A stretch of DNA of 64,000 bases. Source: Ruegeria halocynthiae (GTDB lineage: Bacteria > Pseudomonadota > Alphaproteobacteria > Rhodobacterales > Rhodobacteraceae). The notes under the pieces are model-generated. The model was not told where the DNA came from and made no database searches. It worked only from the letters and a program-made list of their open reading frames with translations. Position 1 is the stretch's first letter, and each line of letters begins with the position of its first letter. The position numbers and the translations under genes were made by a program. Shown piece by piece: positions 16,886 to 25,897 of the stretch. The DNA is taken from positions 828,252 to 892,251 of the forward strand of contig NZ_JQEZ01000002.1 in NCBI RefSeq assembly GCF_000743705.1, read 5' to 3'.

Positions 16886-17751
16886 AGATAGATGCACATC
16901 ACCACCTGTGGGACCTCTCGGCAGTGACCTATCCCTGGCTTACGGAGAAAGGCATCGTTCGTTTTTTTGGCGACCCGGCTTCTATCCAACGGGACTATTT
17001 GTTGCCTGAATTTCGCACAGATGCCGAGGCCAAGGGCGTCGGCGCATCGGTGCACATTCAGGTCGGCGCTGCTGACCCCTGGGCCGAAGCACAATGGGTG
17101 CAATCCGTGGCAGATCAGTTCCCTGACTGGCCGTTGGTGCAAGTAGCTTTCTGCGACCTGATTTCTAAAGATCTGGACGAACAACTCGATCGTCTTCAAA
17201 CCCTGCCTTCCGTGCGCGGCGTTCGCCAGATCATTGGCCGCGCTCCGGGTGAAGATGCGTCAACGGGCACAAACGCCCTGCTTAAAGACCCCGCGTTTTT
17301 GGCTGGCCTACAGCAATTGGGCACCCGCGGCCTCTCGTTTGACCTTCAATTGCTGCCAGAACTAATGGATCAAGCTGCAGATGTTCTTGCGCAAGCTCTG
17401 GAAACGCAGATAGCCCTGTGCCACGCTGGTTCGCCACATGACCGGACTCCGCAAGGTTTGCAAAGTTGGGCAGATAAATTGACTGCATTGTCAAGCTTGC
17501 CGCAGGTCTATTGCAAACTCTCCGGCCTCGGAATGTTCGATCACAACTGGAGCGCTGACAGCGTCGCGCCCATCATTTCGACCTGCTTGTCCCAGTTCGG
17601 CGCAGATCGCTGCATGTTCGGATCGAATTTTCCGGTCGACAGCCTCACTTCAACTTACAACGAGGTTGTTTCCCGGCACCAGGACCTGATCCCAAGCTCA
17701 AACCAAGATGACGTGTTCCATGGCACATCAAAACGCTTCTATCGCATTTGA
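16882..17751 (+). CDS. Amidohydrolase-family metal-dependent hydrolase (lactonase-like)
   Basis: This 289-residue TIM-barrel protein of the amidohydrolase_2 type starts with the metal-binding motif DAHHHLWD. Further marks are a His after strand 5-6 (ALCHAGSPHD), YCKLSGLG and the C-terminal MFGSNFPVDSL, where the conserved Asp polarises water. Close family members hydrolyse sugar lactones (fuconolactonase type) or pyrone lactones. Together with the dehydrogenases of the cluster this fits oxidation of a cyclic substrate to a lactone followed by ring opening, but that order is inferred. The start overlaps the preceding gene by 4 bases. Confidence 0.85.
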   Translation: MKIDAHHHLWDLSAVTYPWLTEKGIVRFFGDPASIQRDYLLPEFRTDAEAKGVGASVHIQVGAADPWAEAQWVQSVADQFPDWPLVQVAFCDLISKDLDEQLDRLQTLPSVRGVRQIIGRAPGEDASTGTNALLKDPAFLAGLQQLGTRGLSFDLQLLPELMDQAADVLAQALETQIALCHAGSPHDRTPQGLQSWADKLTALSSLPQVYCKLSGLGMFDHNWSADSVAPIISTCLSQFGADRCMFGSNFPVDSLTSTYNEVVSRHQDLIPSSNQDDVFHGTSKRFYRI

Positions 17752-18320
17752 CAGCGGAGAGGCACACAAGAAAAAGGTCTTTGGCTCTATTTCAAAACAA
17801 TTGCTTTGCAGTCGCAGCTAACGGCAGCTTTCCGCCCTCCCGGTGGATGACTTTGCGCTTGCAGTAGATTTTTCACGTATGCAGCGAACGGCAGCTGTGT
17901 GGCCCAAATCACTTATCTTGCCCATTAGTTTGCTGGCGCGGCTAATGTCGGCAAGGTCCCACTTGGTAAGATTTCGTCCAACAGAGATTGAATGTCTGCA
18001 AGTGGTGGCGGAGCGCATTGCCCCGCCGCTTTTGTTTGTGGGCCAGCGGGATTTGGACAAGCCAAACGCCCCTGGCCGTCAGGGGGAAAGCGCTGCCTTC
18101 CCCCTCGGGCAACCCTATTAGACAGGGCCGTGTCCTCAGCTGCGCCTGCGGGCCGCACCACCCCTGTCGAATAGCATTGCCTCGCCCCCTTCCGCGTTCG
18201 CCACGTGGCAGATCAGCAGGAACAGGCGCCTTCGGCGTCTGATCTGCAAATCAGCCCTGATTTTTCCGAAAGGAGGTCAGGATCAATGAAATCGGTTTGG
18301 GTGCTGGATGAAAGATGTGA
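17752..18320. other. Long intergenic region with an inverted repeat, no recognised gene
   Basis: About 570 bases with several open frames on both strands, none with a sequence I recognise. It contains two 13-base arms at 18115-18127 and 18162-18174 that pair at 12 of 13 positions around a 34-base GC-rich spacer. Because it lies just downstream of a tRNA gene, it could be a scar of an integrated element, but no integrase or direct repeat is visible here. Confidence 0.4.
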
Positions 18321-18358
18321 GGCCAAAAAAGGAAAGGTTCTGTCGCTGGTGGCAGAAC
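18321..18358 (-). terminator. Probable terminator of tRNA-Arg
   Basis: On the minus strand GTTCTG (complement of 18353-18358) pairs with CAGAAC (complement of 18337-18342) across a 10-base loop, followed by CTTTCCTTTTTT. It lies about 27 bases beyond the tRNA 3' end. The stem is short, so strength is moderate. Confidence 0.55.
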
Positions 18359-18384
18359 TATGTGTCGCCTCACATAGGTGTAAG

Positions 18385-18461
18385 TGGCGGACCGAGGAGG
18401 ATTCGAACCCCCGACCCCTTGATTCGTAGTCAAGTACTCTATCCAGCTGAGCTATCGGTCC
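18385..18461 (-). tRNA. tRNA-Arg (anticodon ACG)
   Basis: A full cloverleaf of 77 nt can be drawn. The acceptor stem is GGACCGA with TCGGTCC, the discriminator is G and CCA is encoded (18385-18387). The D arm begins GCTCAGCTGGATAGAG, the anticodon stem-loop is CTTGA-CTACGAA-TCAAG with anticodon ACG, and the T arm contains GGTTCGAATC. The ACG anticodon is expected to be modified to ICG by TadA and to read CGU, CGC and CGA. Confidence 0.97.
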
Positions 18462-18476
18462 GCGTTGGTGAGGCGG

Positions 18477-18505
18477 TGTTTAGACCCACCTCAGGGGACG
18501 CGCAA
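18477..18505 (-). promoter_or_regulatory. Sigma-70-type promoter of tRNA-Arg
   Basis: On the minus strand a -35 TTGCGC (complement of 18500-18505) and a -10 TAAACA (complement of 18477-18482) are 17 bases apart. The -10 ends 16 bases before the tRNA 5' end, which is ideal for a stable RNA. Confidence 0.6.
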
Positions 18506-18525
18506 GCCGATTCTTCAAAAATATT

Positions 18526-19908
18526 CTAAAAAGTTACGTCGCCCCTCGGCAGCCGGATTTCAAAGGTTGTTCCCTGCGGTCCTGTCTCGGTTAGCACCAG
18601 GTCTCCGCCATGTCCGCGCACCAGTTCCTGCGAGATCGCAAGCCCAAGTCCCGACCCACCTTTGCGCACTCCGCCCTGAAACGGGGTGAACAGGTTTTCG
18701 CGCGCTTTGGGTGGCAGGCCCGGCCCGGTATCGGTTATTTCGACACACCAATCATCTTCATGCACGCAGCCCGCAAGCGTGATTTCGCCCGGTTTTCCAG
18801 AGGCCACCAGCGCCTGACGGGCGTTGCGTACCAAATTCATCATGACGCGGAAAATCTGCTCGGGGTCGGCCCGTGCGACAAGATCATCTGGAACCGCATT
18901 CACGATTTCAACGCAGGCATCGGCAACGGCCAGTTTTTCGCTGGCCACAACATCCTCGGCGACATCCCGCATTCGTACCATCGTCAGCGTCGGCGCGGGT
19001 TCTTCCGCCCGGCCAAAGGCCAGCGTGCTTTCGCACAAGGACACCGCCCGCGTGATCGAATTGACCAGCTTGGGCGCCATGCGCCGCACCAGCGGATCGT
19101 CGCTAGCCTCAATCCGGTCGGTGAACAGCTGCGCCGAGGTCAGGATGTTGCGCAAGTCATGGCTGACTTTGGCCACCGCGCCGCCCAGTTGCGCCAGCCG
19201 CTCGCGTTGTTTCAGGGCCTGCGTCAGTTCGGTCTGTAGCTTTTGCAGGGCTTCTTCGGCCTCGCGCAGCTCGGTCACTTTCGAACCGGGCGAGATGATC
19301 CCGCGCGCGTCCTCGGGCGCGCTTGCATAGCGTTGCATGTAGCCAACAACACTTTTGATCGGTTTCACCAAAACCACCCGCACGGCCAGAAACAGGAAAA
19401 AGGCCGTGATGATCGAGATGACAAAGGACAAGCCCAGAATGCGCAACCCATAGTCGGTCATCGCCATACGCAGTGGCATACTGTCAGTCGTGACTTCAAT
19501 CAGCAGCCCCGCGCCTTTGACTGGCTCACCTATTACGCGAATGACCTGATTTTCCGTGGTGAACATGCGCGCCACCGCATCCCGGATCAGGATCCAGGGC
19601 CGGGCGTCACGCAGGTCATACGTCTTGGATATCTGTTCCGGAATCGGCGATGACAGCATCAGTTGGCGCACTTCGTCGCGCCGCAGAACGACGTTGTAAA
19701 CACCGGCATTGGCCAGCAATTCTGCTTCAAGATCTTCAGCCAGCATGTCATCGGCCAGCAAGGCCAGTGACGCGATCTGGGCGCGTTCAAGACGGTTCAG
19801 CAGGAAATCTTCGCGAAAACGTGCAATCGACGGAACAAAGATCAGGATTTCGGCCAACATGACGAAGACCGTCGTCAGGATCAGAAATCGGCCCGACAGC
19901 GAATTCAA
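18526..19908 (-). CDS. Membrane sensor histidine kinase
   Basis: The 460-residue protein has an N-terminal membrane helix (FLILTTVFVMLAEILIFVPS), a periplasmic sensor of about 130 residues, a second helix (ILGLSFVISIITAFFLFLAV) and a HAMP-like linker. A coiled coil and the H-box KVSHDLRNILTSAQL with the phosphorylated His follow. The ATPase domain has MMNLVRNARQAL (N box), DTGPGLP (G1) and GGSGLGLAISQEL (G2). No response-regulator gene is next to it, so it is an orphan kinase here and its signal is unknown. It precedes the tRNA on the same strand and lies 18 bases after the reductase gene. Confidence 0.9.
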   Translation of the reverse strand: MNSLSGRFLILTTVFVMLAEILIFVPSIARFREDFLLNRLERAQIASLALLADDMLAEDLEAELLANAGVYNVVLRRDEVRQLMLSSPIPEQISKTYDLRDARPWILIRDAVARMFTTENQVIRVIGEPVKGAGLLIEVTTDSMPLRMAMTDYGLRILGLSFVISIITAFFLFLAVRVVLVKPIKSVVGYMQRYASAPEDARGIISPGSKVTELREAEEALQKLQTELTQALKQRERLAQLGGAVAKVSHDLRNILTSAQLFTDRIEASDDPLVRRMAPKLVNSITRAVSLCESTLAFGRAEEPAPTLTMVRMRDVAEDVVASEKLAVADACVEIVNAVPDDLVARADPEQIFRVMMNLVRNARQALVASGKPGEITLAGCVHEDDWCVEITDTGPGLPPKARENLFTPFQGGVRKGGSGLGLAISQELVRGHGGDLVLTETGPQGTTFEIRLPRGDVTF

Positions 19909-19926
19909 TCTGCTCTCCTTTCCCGG

Positions 19927-21345
19927 TCAGGGCATCCAGCGCTGGACGAACCTGACGACGCGTTTAACTGTCTGATTCTCAAACAGCCTTGGCGAGAAAT
20001 AGGCACCCGCCACCCGTTTGTTAAGCTCTCCGATCGTCGGATAGGGCGAAACCATCGCGGCAACCTGCCCCATCTTTAGATTATTGGCCAAGGCCAGCGA
20101 CCACAAGTTGATCAGTTCGCCCGCCTGATGACCCACGACTGTGGCCCCCACAGGACGGCCTTTTACGACCATGACCTTAATGAAGCCTTTCGTCTTACGC
20201 TCGGATATCGCGCGGTCGTTGTGATGATAATCAAAGCGCGCGATCTCGACCTTGTCGCCATGCTGCGCGCGCGCCTGCGCCTCGGTCAGGCCAACCTGCG
20301 CCAATTCGGGATCAGTGTAAGTGGCCCACGGGATATGCGCTGTTTTTGCTTTGGACGGCAGGCCGAACAGGGCGGAACGGATGATGATCCCGGCGTGATA
20401 CCCGGCCACATGGGTAAATTGCAGCCCCCCTGCAACGTCACCGATGGCATAGACTTTGCGGTTCGTCGTGCGCAGCGCCTCATCCACTTTGATGCCAGTG
20501 CGGGTCGGCTCGATCCCGGCTGCCTCAAGGTTCAGGCGGTCGGTATTGGCCTTGCGCCCGGCAGCCAGCAATAGATGCGAACCCGAAATGATGTCGCCGT
20601 TTTCGGTCACAACCTCGACCGCGCCGTTGTTGTTCCGAAACTGCGCCACCATCGCCTGTTCCAGAATCGCGACACCTTCGGCGCGCAGGGTGTCCAGCAC
20701 AATCGCTGCCGCCTCGGGGTCGTCCTTGCCCAGCGCCTGCAGGCCCTCGATGACAGTGACCTTGCAGCCCAGCCGGATGTGGGCCTGCGCCATCTCCATC
20801 CCGATGGGGCCGCCGCCGATGATCAGCAGATGGTCCGGCTTGTCGCGCAAATCAAAGATGGTCTCATTGGTGTAATGCACCACCTGATCCAGCCCGGGGA
20901 TCAGCGGCACCAAAGGCGACGAACCCGTGGCAATCACCACGCGCCGCGCTGTAATCAGATGATCACCCGCCTGCACCTGTGTCGCAGAGACAAAGCTGCC
21001 AAACTCTCGGATCACCCTGACGCCGAACCCTTCGAACCGCTCCTGGCTGTCCATCGGCTCTATCTGGGCGATCACATCGTGAACGTGATCCTTGGCGGCG
21101 GCATAATCCACCTGCGGCACCACGTCGGCCACGCCCAACGCCGAGGCATGCGCCTGCCCGTAGGCCGCCTTGCCGCTAGCAATCAGAGCCTTGGACGGCA
21201 CACAGCCGAAGTTCAGGCAATCGCCGCCCATCTTGTGACCTTCCAACAGGATCACATCAGCGCCCATCTGGCTGGCACCTGCGGCCACGGACAACCCGCC
21301 CGACCCGGCCCCGATTACCAGGATATCGGTTTTCAGTTCTTGCAT
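19927..21345 (-). CDS. FAD-dependent pyridine nucleotide-disulfide oxidoreductase (mercuric reductase/lipoamide dehydrogenase-like)
   Basis: The 472-residue protein (start at 21345, 4 bases after the TVP38 stop) has an N-terminal FAD site IGAGSGG (11-17) and the redox-active pair Cys43/Cys48 in GGDCLNFGCVPSK. An NAD(P) site GGGPIGMEMAQ and the second FAD motif YAIGDVAGG follow. The C-terminal dimer domain has SPYPTIGE where lipoamide dehydrogenases have HPTLSE, so the catalytic His is missing and lipoamide is an unlikely substrate. Mer-type N- and C-terminal Cys pairs are also absent. The pairing with a TVP38 protein is common in proteobacteria; the physiological substrate is not known. Confidence 0.85.
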   Translation of the reverse strand: MQELKTDILVIGAGSGGLSVAAGASQMGADVILLEGHKMGGDCLNFGCVPSKALIASGKAAYGQAHASALGVADVVPQVDYAAAKDHVHDVIAQIEPMDSQERFEGFGVRVIREFGSFVSATQVQAGDHLITARRVVIATGSSPLVPLIPGLDQVVHYTNETIFDLRDKPDHLLIIGGGPIGMEMAQAHIRLGCKVTVIEGLQALGKDDPEAAAIVLDTLRAEGVAILEQAMVAQFRNNNGAVEVVTENGDIISGSHLLLAAGRKANTDRLNLEAAGIEPTRTGIKVDEALRTTNRKVYAIGDVAGGLQFTHVAGYHAGIIIRSALFGLPSKAKTAHIPWATYTDPELAQVGLTEAQARAQHGDKVEIARFDYHHNDRAISERKTKGFIKVMVVKGRPVGATVVGHQAGELINLWSLALANNLKMGQVAAMVSPYPTIGELNKRVAGAYFSPRLFENQTVKRVVRFVQRWMP

Positions 21346-21349
21346 GAAT

Positions 21350-22081
21350 TCAGGCGTCCTTTTTGCCACGCAGGGACTTGATGACAATCGGCAATGCGGC
21401 CAGCACACACAACCCAATGATCGGGCCGATGACGAATGGTTCCCACAGCAGGGAAACATCCGGCGTCTCACCCCGGTCGAACACGCCGCCCAAACCGACA
21501 CCGATCCAAGTAAAAACGATGCCCCCGGGGATAATGCCCAGCGCCGTAGTGATCAGAAAGTTGCGAAATCTCACACCCACAAGCGCAGGGACCAGATTGG
21601 CCACAAAGAACGGCACGATAGGCACAAGGCGCAGCAGAAACAGCACCGAAATCTCATTCTCTCGCAGACTGTCTTTCAGCTTTTTGATCGTCCCTTCCGA
21701 GGATTCCAGCCGCGCGGTCAGTGATGCGCCCAACCCCCAGCGCGCCGCCAAAAAGATCGCGGATGCCCCAATGGTGGCGGCGAATACGTTAAAGACGGTT
21801 CCAGCGAACAGACCGAACAAGAACCCTCCGGTCATCGAGGCCACAGCCGCACCCGGCAGGGAAAAGGCGACGATCACGATGTAGATCGCCACAAATGCAC
21901 CCGCCATCGCCCAATAGTTCGCATCACGCCACGCCAAAAGTGCTTCGCGGTTATCGCGCAGGGTCTCAAATGTCAGGTAATCGCCCAGTGTAAAGAACCC
22001 CACCGCGGCAACGGTGAGAATCACCAGCAATGGAATATGGCGCGCAAGCCCGCTGCGCGGGGCCTGAGTTGTATCGCTCAT
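21350..22081 (-). CDS. TVP38/TMEM64 (VTT-domain) membrane protein
   Basis: The 243-residue inner-membrane protein has five to six hydrophobic helices. The VTT/SNARE-associated domain core is readable as FSLPGAAVASMTGGFLFG and FLLRLVPIVPFFVANLVPALVGV, with the conserved Arg and the GIIPGGIVF re-entrant segment. Family members (DedA/TVP38 superfamily) scramble or transport lipids. The start at 22081 has GGACAG upstream; in-frame starts at 22108 and 22156 are possible. It is co-transcribed with the downstream disulfide oxidoreductase. Confidence 0.85.
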   Translation of the reverse strand: MSDTTQAPRSGLARHIPLLVILTVAAVGFFTLGDYLTFETLRDNREALLAWRDANYWAMAGAFVAIYIVIVAFSLPGAAVASMTGGFLFGLFAGTVFNVFAATIGASAIFLAARWGLGASLTARLESSEGTIKKLKDSLRENEISVLFLLRLVPIVPFFVANLVPALVGVRFRNFLITTALGIIPGGIVFTWIGVGLGGVFDRGETPDVSLLWEPFVIGPIIGLCVLAALPIVIKSLRGKKDA

Positions 22082-22280
22082 GTGGCTGTCCGGTTTGTTG
22101 CGTTTCATTCTGCCTACAACATGCGCCGTCAGCGCGTTCAGCAACAGGGGCCTCACGCTGCCTTGATGTTTACGGTAGGGAATGTGAGGGTCAGGGGTAT
22201 CAAAACCGCCATTTTGAAATCTTTTGCGCTATGCGGTTACAGAATTGTTGCAAAAGGTGCCGAATCCCGCACCTAGGGGT

Positions 22281-22309
22281 TTGACTTACCCTACGCTTGC
22301 CAGTAGAGG
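22281..22309 (+). promoter_or_regulatory. Promoter of rpmH-rnpA-yidD
   Basis: TTGACT at 22281 and a weak -10 TAGAGG 17 bases later precede rpmH by about 70 bases. A strong -35 with a poor -10 is common in alphaproteobacteria. No other candidate is visible between the divergent TVP38 gene and rpmH. Confidence 0.5.
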
Positions 22310-22376
22310 ACGGGCTTCGAACACCACGGGCAGGCGAATCCGCGCTGCACCCGACCGATATATTGGAGACGGAGCG

Positions 22377-22511
22377 ATGAAACGCACCTATCAGCCTTCG
22401 AACCTGGTTCGCAAACGCCGCCACGGTTTCCGCGCGCGCATGGCCACCAAGGCCGGCCGCAAGATCCTGAACTCGCGCCGCGCACGCGGTCGCAAGTCGC
22501 TGAGCGCATAA
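22377..22511 (+). CDS. rpmH: 50S ribosomal protein L34
   Basis: The 44-residue, very basic protein reads [18 protein letters not shown] at the N terminus and ends with GRKSLSA, the standard L34 pattern. It is the smallest large-subunit protein. The start follows GGAG at a distance of 3-4 bases, somewhat close. It heads the rpmH-rnpA-yidD group usual near the chromosomal origin in many bacteria. Confidence 0.98.
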   Translation: MKRTYQPSNLVRKRRHGFRARMATKAGRKILNSRRARGRKSLSA

Positions 22512-22536
22512 ACCGCTCACCGATCAGGTTGTGAAC

Positions 22537-22962
22537 ATGACGCCGCCGGAGGCCCCTGAGGATGGTAGCAACCGCCCCGGGGATATGCCCCCGGCGGCGT
22601 CCGTTTGCGCGCCTGAAACTTTGACAGTTCTAAAGAAACGATCCGATTTCCTGAAAGCCGCCCGCGCGCGCAGGCAGGGCACATCGTCGATGATGATGCA
22701 GGCCCGCAAACGCGCACCGGATGAGGCGGACGGGATTCGCGTTGGCTTCACCTGTTCCAAGAAGGTCGGCAATGCCGTGGCCCGCAATCGGGCTAAACGT
22801 CGCCTGCGCGAGGCTGCGCGCGCCGTCTTGCCCGCCCAAGGGCACGACGGATGGGATTACGTGCTGATCGGTCGCGCCGAAGTCACCGCCACGCGCCCGT
22901 TCAATGCCTTTCTGGATGACTTGCGCTATGCGCTGCGCAAAATCCACAGCGCGCGTAAATGA
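22537..22962 (+). CDS. rnpA: Ribonuclease P protein component
   Basis: The 141-residue basic protein binds the RNase P RNA and helps remove tRNA 5' leaders. The hallmark is [21 protein letters not shown] near residues 78-98, preceded by [14 protein letters not shown] and [10 protein letters not shown]. The N-terminal 30 residues are a Pro/Ala-rich extension common in this group. A GTG at 22531 is an alternative start. It overlaps yidD by 4 bases. Confidence 0.95.
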   Translation: MTPPEAPEDGSNRPGDMPPAASVCAPETLTVLKKRSDFLKAARARRQGTSSMMMQARKRAPDEADGIRVGFTCSKKVGNAVARNRAKRRLREAARAVLPAQGHDGWDYVLIGRAEVTATRPFNAFLDDLRYALRKIHSARK

Positions 22963-23204
22963 CCCTGCTGTCCCAGATCTTTGCCCTGCCCATCCGGGCC
23001 TATCGGTTGGTGTTCAGCCCATGGGTCGGGTTCAACTGCCGCTATCAGCCCACATGCTCGGCCTATGCGCTGGAAGCGCTGGAAAAGCACGGCGCCATCA
23101 AAGGGGCATGGCTGGCCGCCCGGCGAATTGGCCGCTGCCACCCGTGGGGCGGCGATGGTTATGACCCGGTGCCGGACCACAAGGACGGCGACCCCTCGGC
23201 GTGA
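22959..23204 (+). CDS. yidD: Membrane protein insertion efficiency factor YidD
   Basis: The 81-residue protein has the YidD core: [29 protein letters not shown] with the conserved Cys residues, then [15 protein letters not shown]. It is a peripheral membrane protein that assists YidC-dependent insertion. It starts within the rnpA stop (ATGA). Its partner yidC lies about 4.4 kb further on, separated by aidB, ttcA and an EAL gene. Confidence 0.95.
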   Translation: MTLLSQIFALPIRAYRLVFSPWVGFNCRYQPTCSAYALEALEKHGAIKGAWLAARRIGRCHPWGGDGYDPVPDHKDGDPSA

Positions 23205-23271
23205 CCCCCCGTCAGACTTGACCCGCCAGGGTCCGGGCTGAACACTTGGCCGTGTTCAAGTTGAGGCCCAG

Positions 23272-24888
23272 ATGACATCCAAAGCCCGCCATACCCTGCC
23301 CACACACAGCGTCCTGAACCAACCGCCTGAGCGTGGTGATTTCGACCTTTGGGCATCCGATCCGGTACTCCAGGACGTCACGAACGTGGCAGGCGGGCGC
23401 ATCGCGCCGCTGGCGGCCTATGGGGAAACGCTTGGACGTGCGGAAACGCGGGAATTGGGGCGGGATGCAAACCGTCACCCGCCCGAACTCCGGCTGTTCG
23501 ATCCGGGCGGTCGGCGTCTGGATGAGGTGCGCTTTCATCCGGCCTACCACCAGTTGATGCACCTCAGCCAGTCAGCCGGGTATGCGGCCCTGCCATGGGA
23601 CGGCCAACCGGGCGGCCACGCGACCCACGCCGCGATGATCTATATGGCCAGCCAGATCGAGCCCGGCCATTGCTGCCCGTTGACCATGACCTATGCCGCA
23701 ATCCCGGCATTGGCTGCGCATGAGGGTATCGCCGCCGTCTGGCGCCCTAAGTTAACGGCGCACACCTATGATCCGACGACAAAGCCGGTCACGGAAAAGA
23801 CCAGCGCCACGCTGGGCATGGCAATGACCGAAAAACAGGGCGGCTCGGACGTGCGGGCCAATTCCACGATTGCCACCCGTGACGGCGATCACTGGCGGTT
23901 GCGCGGGCACAAGTGGTTCTGTTCGGCCCCGATGTCCGACGGGTTCCTGACCCTGGCGCAGGCACCCGGCGGGCTGACCTGCTTTCTGGTGCCACGCTGG
24001 CTGGAGGGGGACCGCAACGCCATTCACCTGATGCGGTTGAAGGACAAGCTGGGCAACCACGCAAATGCCTCGTCGGAAATCGAATACCACGACGCGCTGG
24101 CCTTGCAGCTTGGCGACGAAGGCGCAGGCGTGCGCACTATTCTTGAGATGGTGCACCACACCCGGTTGGACACGGCAATGGCCCCCGCTGGCCTTATGCG
24201 CGCTGCCCTGACCGAGGCGCATCACTGGGTCACCCACCGCAGCGCCTTTCAGCGCCGGTTGATCGACCAGCCGCTGATGCGCGCGGTGCTGGCCGATCTT
24301 GCGTTGGATTGGGAAGGCGCGCTGACGCTGGGGATGCGCGTGGCGCAGGCATTCGACAGCCCCTCCCCCGAAGACAGGGCCTTTGCCCGGATCGGCGTCG
24401 CGCTGGCCAAATTCCTCAACAACAAGCGCTGCCCCATCGTCACCGTCGAAGCGATGGAGGTGCTGGGCGGCATGGGCTATGTCGAAGACACCCCCCTGCC
24501 CCTGATTTATCGCGAGGCCCCCCTGAACGGCATTTGGGAGGGGTCGGGCAATGTGATCTGCCTGGACATTCTGCGCACCCTGGCACGCGACCCGCTGGCC
24601 GCCGAGATATTGCAGGCCGAACTGAACGCCGCCAAGGGCACCGACCGGACCTATGACGCCGCGCTGAACGCACATCACGACCGCTGGCCCGCTGTGCCGC
24701 CCGAGGCAGAGGCGCGCTGGTTTGCCGAACGCACGGCGCTGTTGCTAGCCGCGTCGCAACTGCTGCGCCATGCACCGGGTGCGGTGGCTGACGGGTTTAT
24801 CGCCACGCGCCTGTCAGGCGACAGCGGGCGCATCCCCGGATCGGTCACCGGGCTGGACACGGACGCCATACTGGGCCGCCTCGGCTGA
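23272..24888 (+). CDS. aidB: Acyl-CoA dehydrogenase of the AidB type
   Basis: At 538 residues it has the AidB length, longer than ordinary acyl-CoA dehydrogenases (about 380). The N-terminal extension has the AidB pattern HSVLNQPPERGDFDLW, GRDANRHPPELRLFDP and DEVRFHPAYHQLMH. The dehydrogenase core has MTEKQGGSDVRAN, WFCSAPMSDGFL and the C-terminal EVLGGMGYVEDTPLP and NGIWEGSGNVICLDILR. AidB is a flavoprotein of the adaptive response that binds DNA; its in vivo substrate is unresolved. The gene stands alone between yidD and ttcA, with no ada gene nearby. Confidence 0.88.
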   Translation: MTSKARHTLPTHSVLNQPPERGDFDLWASDPVLQDVTNVAGGRIAPLAAYGETLGRAETRELGRDANRHPPELRLFDPGGRRLDEVRFHPAYHQLMHLSQSAGYAALPWDGQPGGHATHAAMIYMASQIEPGHCCPLTMTYAAIPALAAHEGIAAVWRPKLTAHTYDPTTKPVTEKTSATLGMAMTEKQGGSDVRANSTIATRDGDHWRLRGHKWFCSAPMSDGFLTLAQAPGGLTCFLVPRWLEGDRNAIHLMRLKDKLGNHANASSEIEYHDALALQLGDEGAGVRTILEMVHHTRLDTAMAPAGLMRAALTEAHHWVTHRSAFQRRLIDQPLMRAVLADLALDWEGALTLGMRVAQAFDSPSPEDRAFARIGVALAKFLNNKRCPIVTVEAMEVLGGMGYVEDTPLPLIYREAPLNGIWEGSGNVICLDILRTLARDPLAAEILQAELNAAKGTDRTYDAALNAHHDRWPAVPPEAEARWFAERTALLLAASQLLRHAPGAVADGFIATRLSGDSGRIPGSVTGLDTDAILGRLG

Positions 24889-24932
24889 CCCGCCCACTTG
24901 CCCGGTTGCGCCATCTGCTGTAGGGGCTGCGC

Positions 24933-25826
24933 ATGTTTGACGAAGCTGACGATATCCACCCGCTCTTTGCCGGCGCGCCCTCGACCACCGAGTACAAGAA
25001 GCTGCGCAAACGCATCGTGCGCCAGACCCGCGAAGCCATCGAGCAATACGGGATGGTTGACCCCTCTGCCCATGACAAAGACGGCAAACCGCCCCGCTGG
25101 CTGGTCTGCCTGTCGGGCGGCAAGGACAGCTATACCCTGCTGGCGGTGCTTTATGAGCTGAAGTGGCGCGGGTTGCTGCCGGTCGATCTGCTGGCCTGCA
25201 ATCTGGATCAGGGTCAGCCGGGTTTTCCCGCCACCGTCCTGCCCGAGTTTCTGGAACGTATGGGCGTGCCCCATCGGATCGAATATCAGGACACTTATTC
25301 TGTCGTCATGGACAAAGTTCCCCAGGGCCGTACGTTTTGCGCCCTGTGTTCGCGCCTGCGTCGGGGCAACCTGTACCGTGTTGCGCGCGAAGAGGGATGC
25401 TCGGCCGTGGTGCTGGGTCATCACCGGGACGATATCCTTGAGACGTTCTTTATGAACCTGTTCCATGGCGGTCGACTGGCAACAATGCCGCCGAAATTGG
25501 TGAACGAAGAAGGCGACCTGTTCGTCTTTCGCCCATTGGCCCATGTGGCCGAGGTCGATTGCGAGAAATTCGCCACCGCCATGAAGTATCCCATCATCCC
25601 CTGCGACCTGTGTGGCAGTCAGGACGGGTTGCAACGTCAGCAGGTAAAACAGATTCTGGATCAGTGGGAAAAAAACAGCCCCGGCAGGCGGCAGGTGATG
25701 TTTCGGGCGCTGACCAACGCGCGGCCCTCGCATTTGCTGGACCCGAAATTGTTCGATTTTCAGGGCCTGAACCTGAACCCAGATAAAAATACCGAAAATT
25801 CAGATGAAATTCCGCAGTTGCGTTAA
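24933..25826 (+). CDS. ttcA: tRNA 2-thiocytidine biosynthesis protein TtcA
   Basis: The 297-residue PP-loop ATPase makes 2-thiocytidine at position 32 of some tRNAs. The PP loop is [12 protein letters not shown] (about residues 56-67). The Fe-S cluster cysteines are in [10 protein letters not shown] and the later CDLCGSQDG, and [19 protein letters not shown] is the family block. The last 25 residues ([17 protein letters not shown]) are an unconserved tail. It begins 44 bases after aidB. Confidence 0.95.
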   Translation: MFDEADDIHPLFAGAPSTTEYKKLRKRIVRQTREAIEQYGMVDPSAHDKDGKPPRWLVCLSGGKDSYTLLAVLYELKWRGLLPVDLLACNLDQGQPGFPATVLPEFLERMGVPHRIEYQDTYSVVMDKVPQGRTFCALCSRLRRGNLYRVAREEGCSAVVLGHHRDDILETFFMNLFHGGRLATMPPKLVNEEGDLFVFRPLAHVAEVDCEKFATAMKYPIIPCDLCGSQDGLQRQQVKQILDQWEKNSPGRRQVMFRALTNARPSHLLDPKLFDFQGLNLNPDKNTENSDEIPQLR

Positions 25827-25897
25827 CGACTGACTCAGATTGGTTTTCTACGGTTGCCTGAAACGTGCTATGTCCAACGTAAAGGCCCAGAAATCCG

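Noticed and set aside
18286..18429. Short plus-strand ORF with a fine AGGAGG site before ATG 18286
   Set aside because: It reads through the tRNA-Arg terminator and the tRNA gene in antisense; the good ribosome site is probably chance.
19927..21345. Calling the disulfide oxidoreductase mercuric reductase
   Set aside because: The extra N- and C-terminal Cys pairs of MerA are absent and no mer genes are near.
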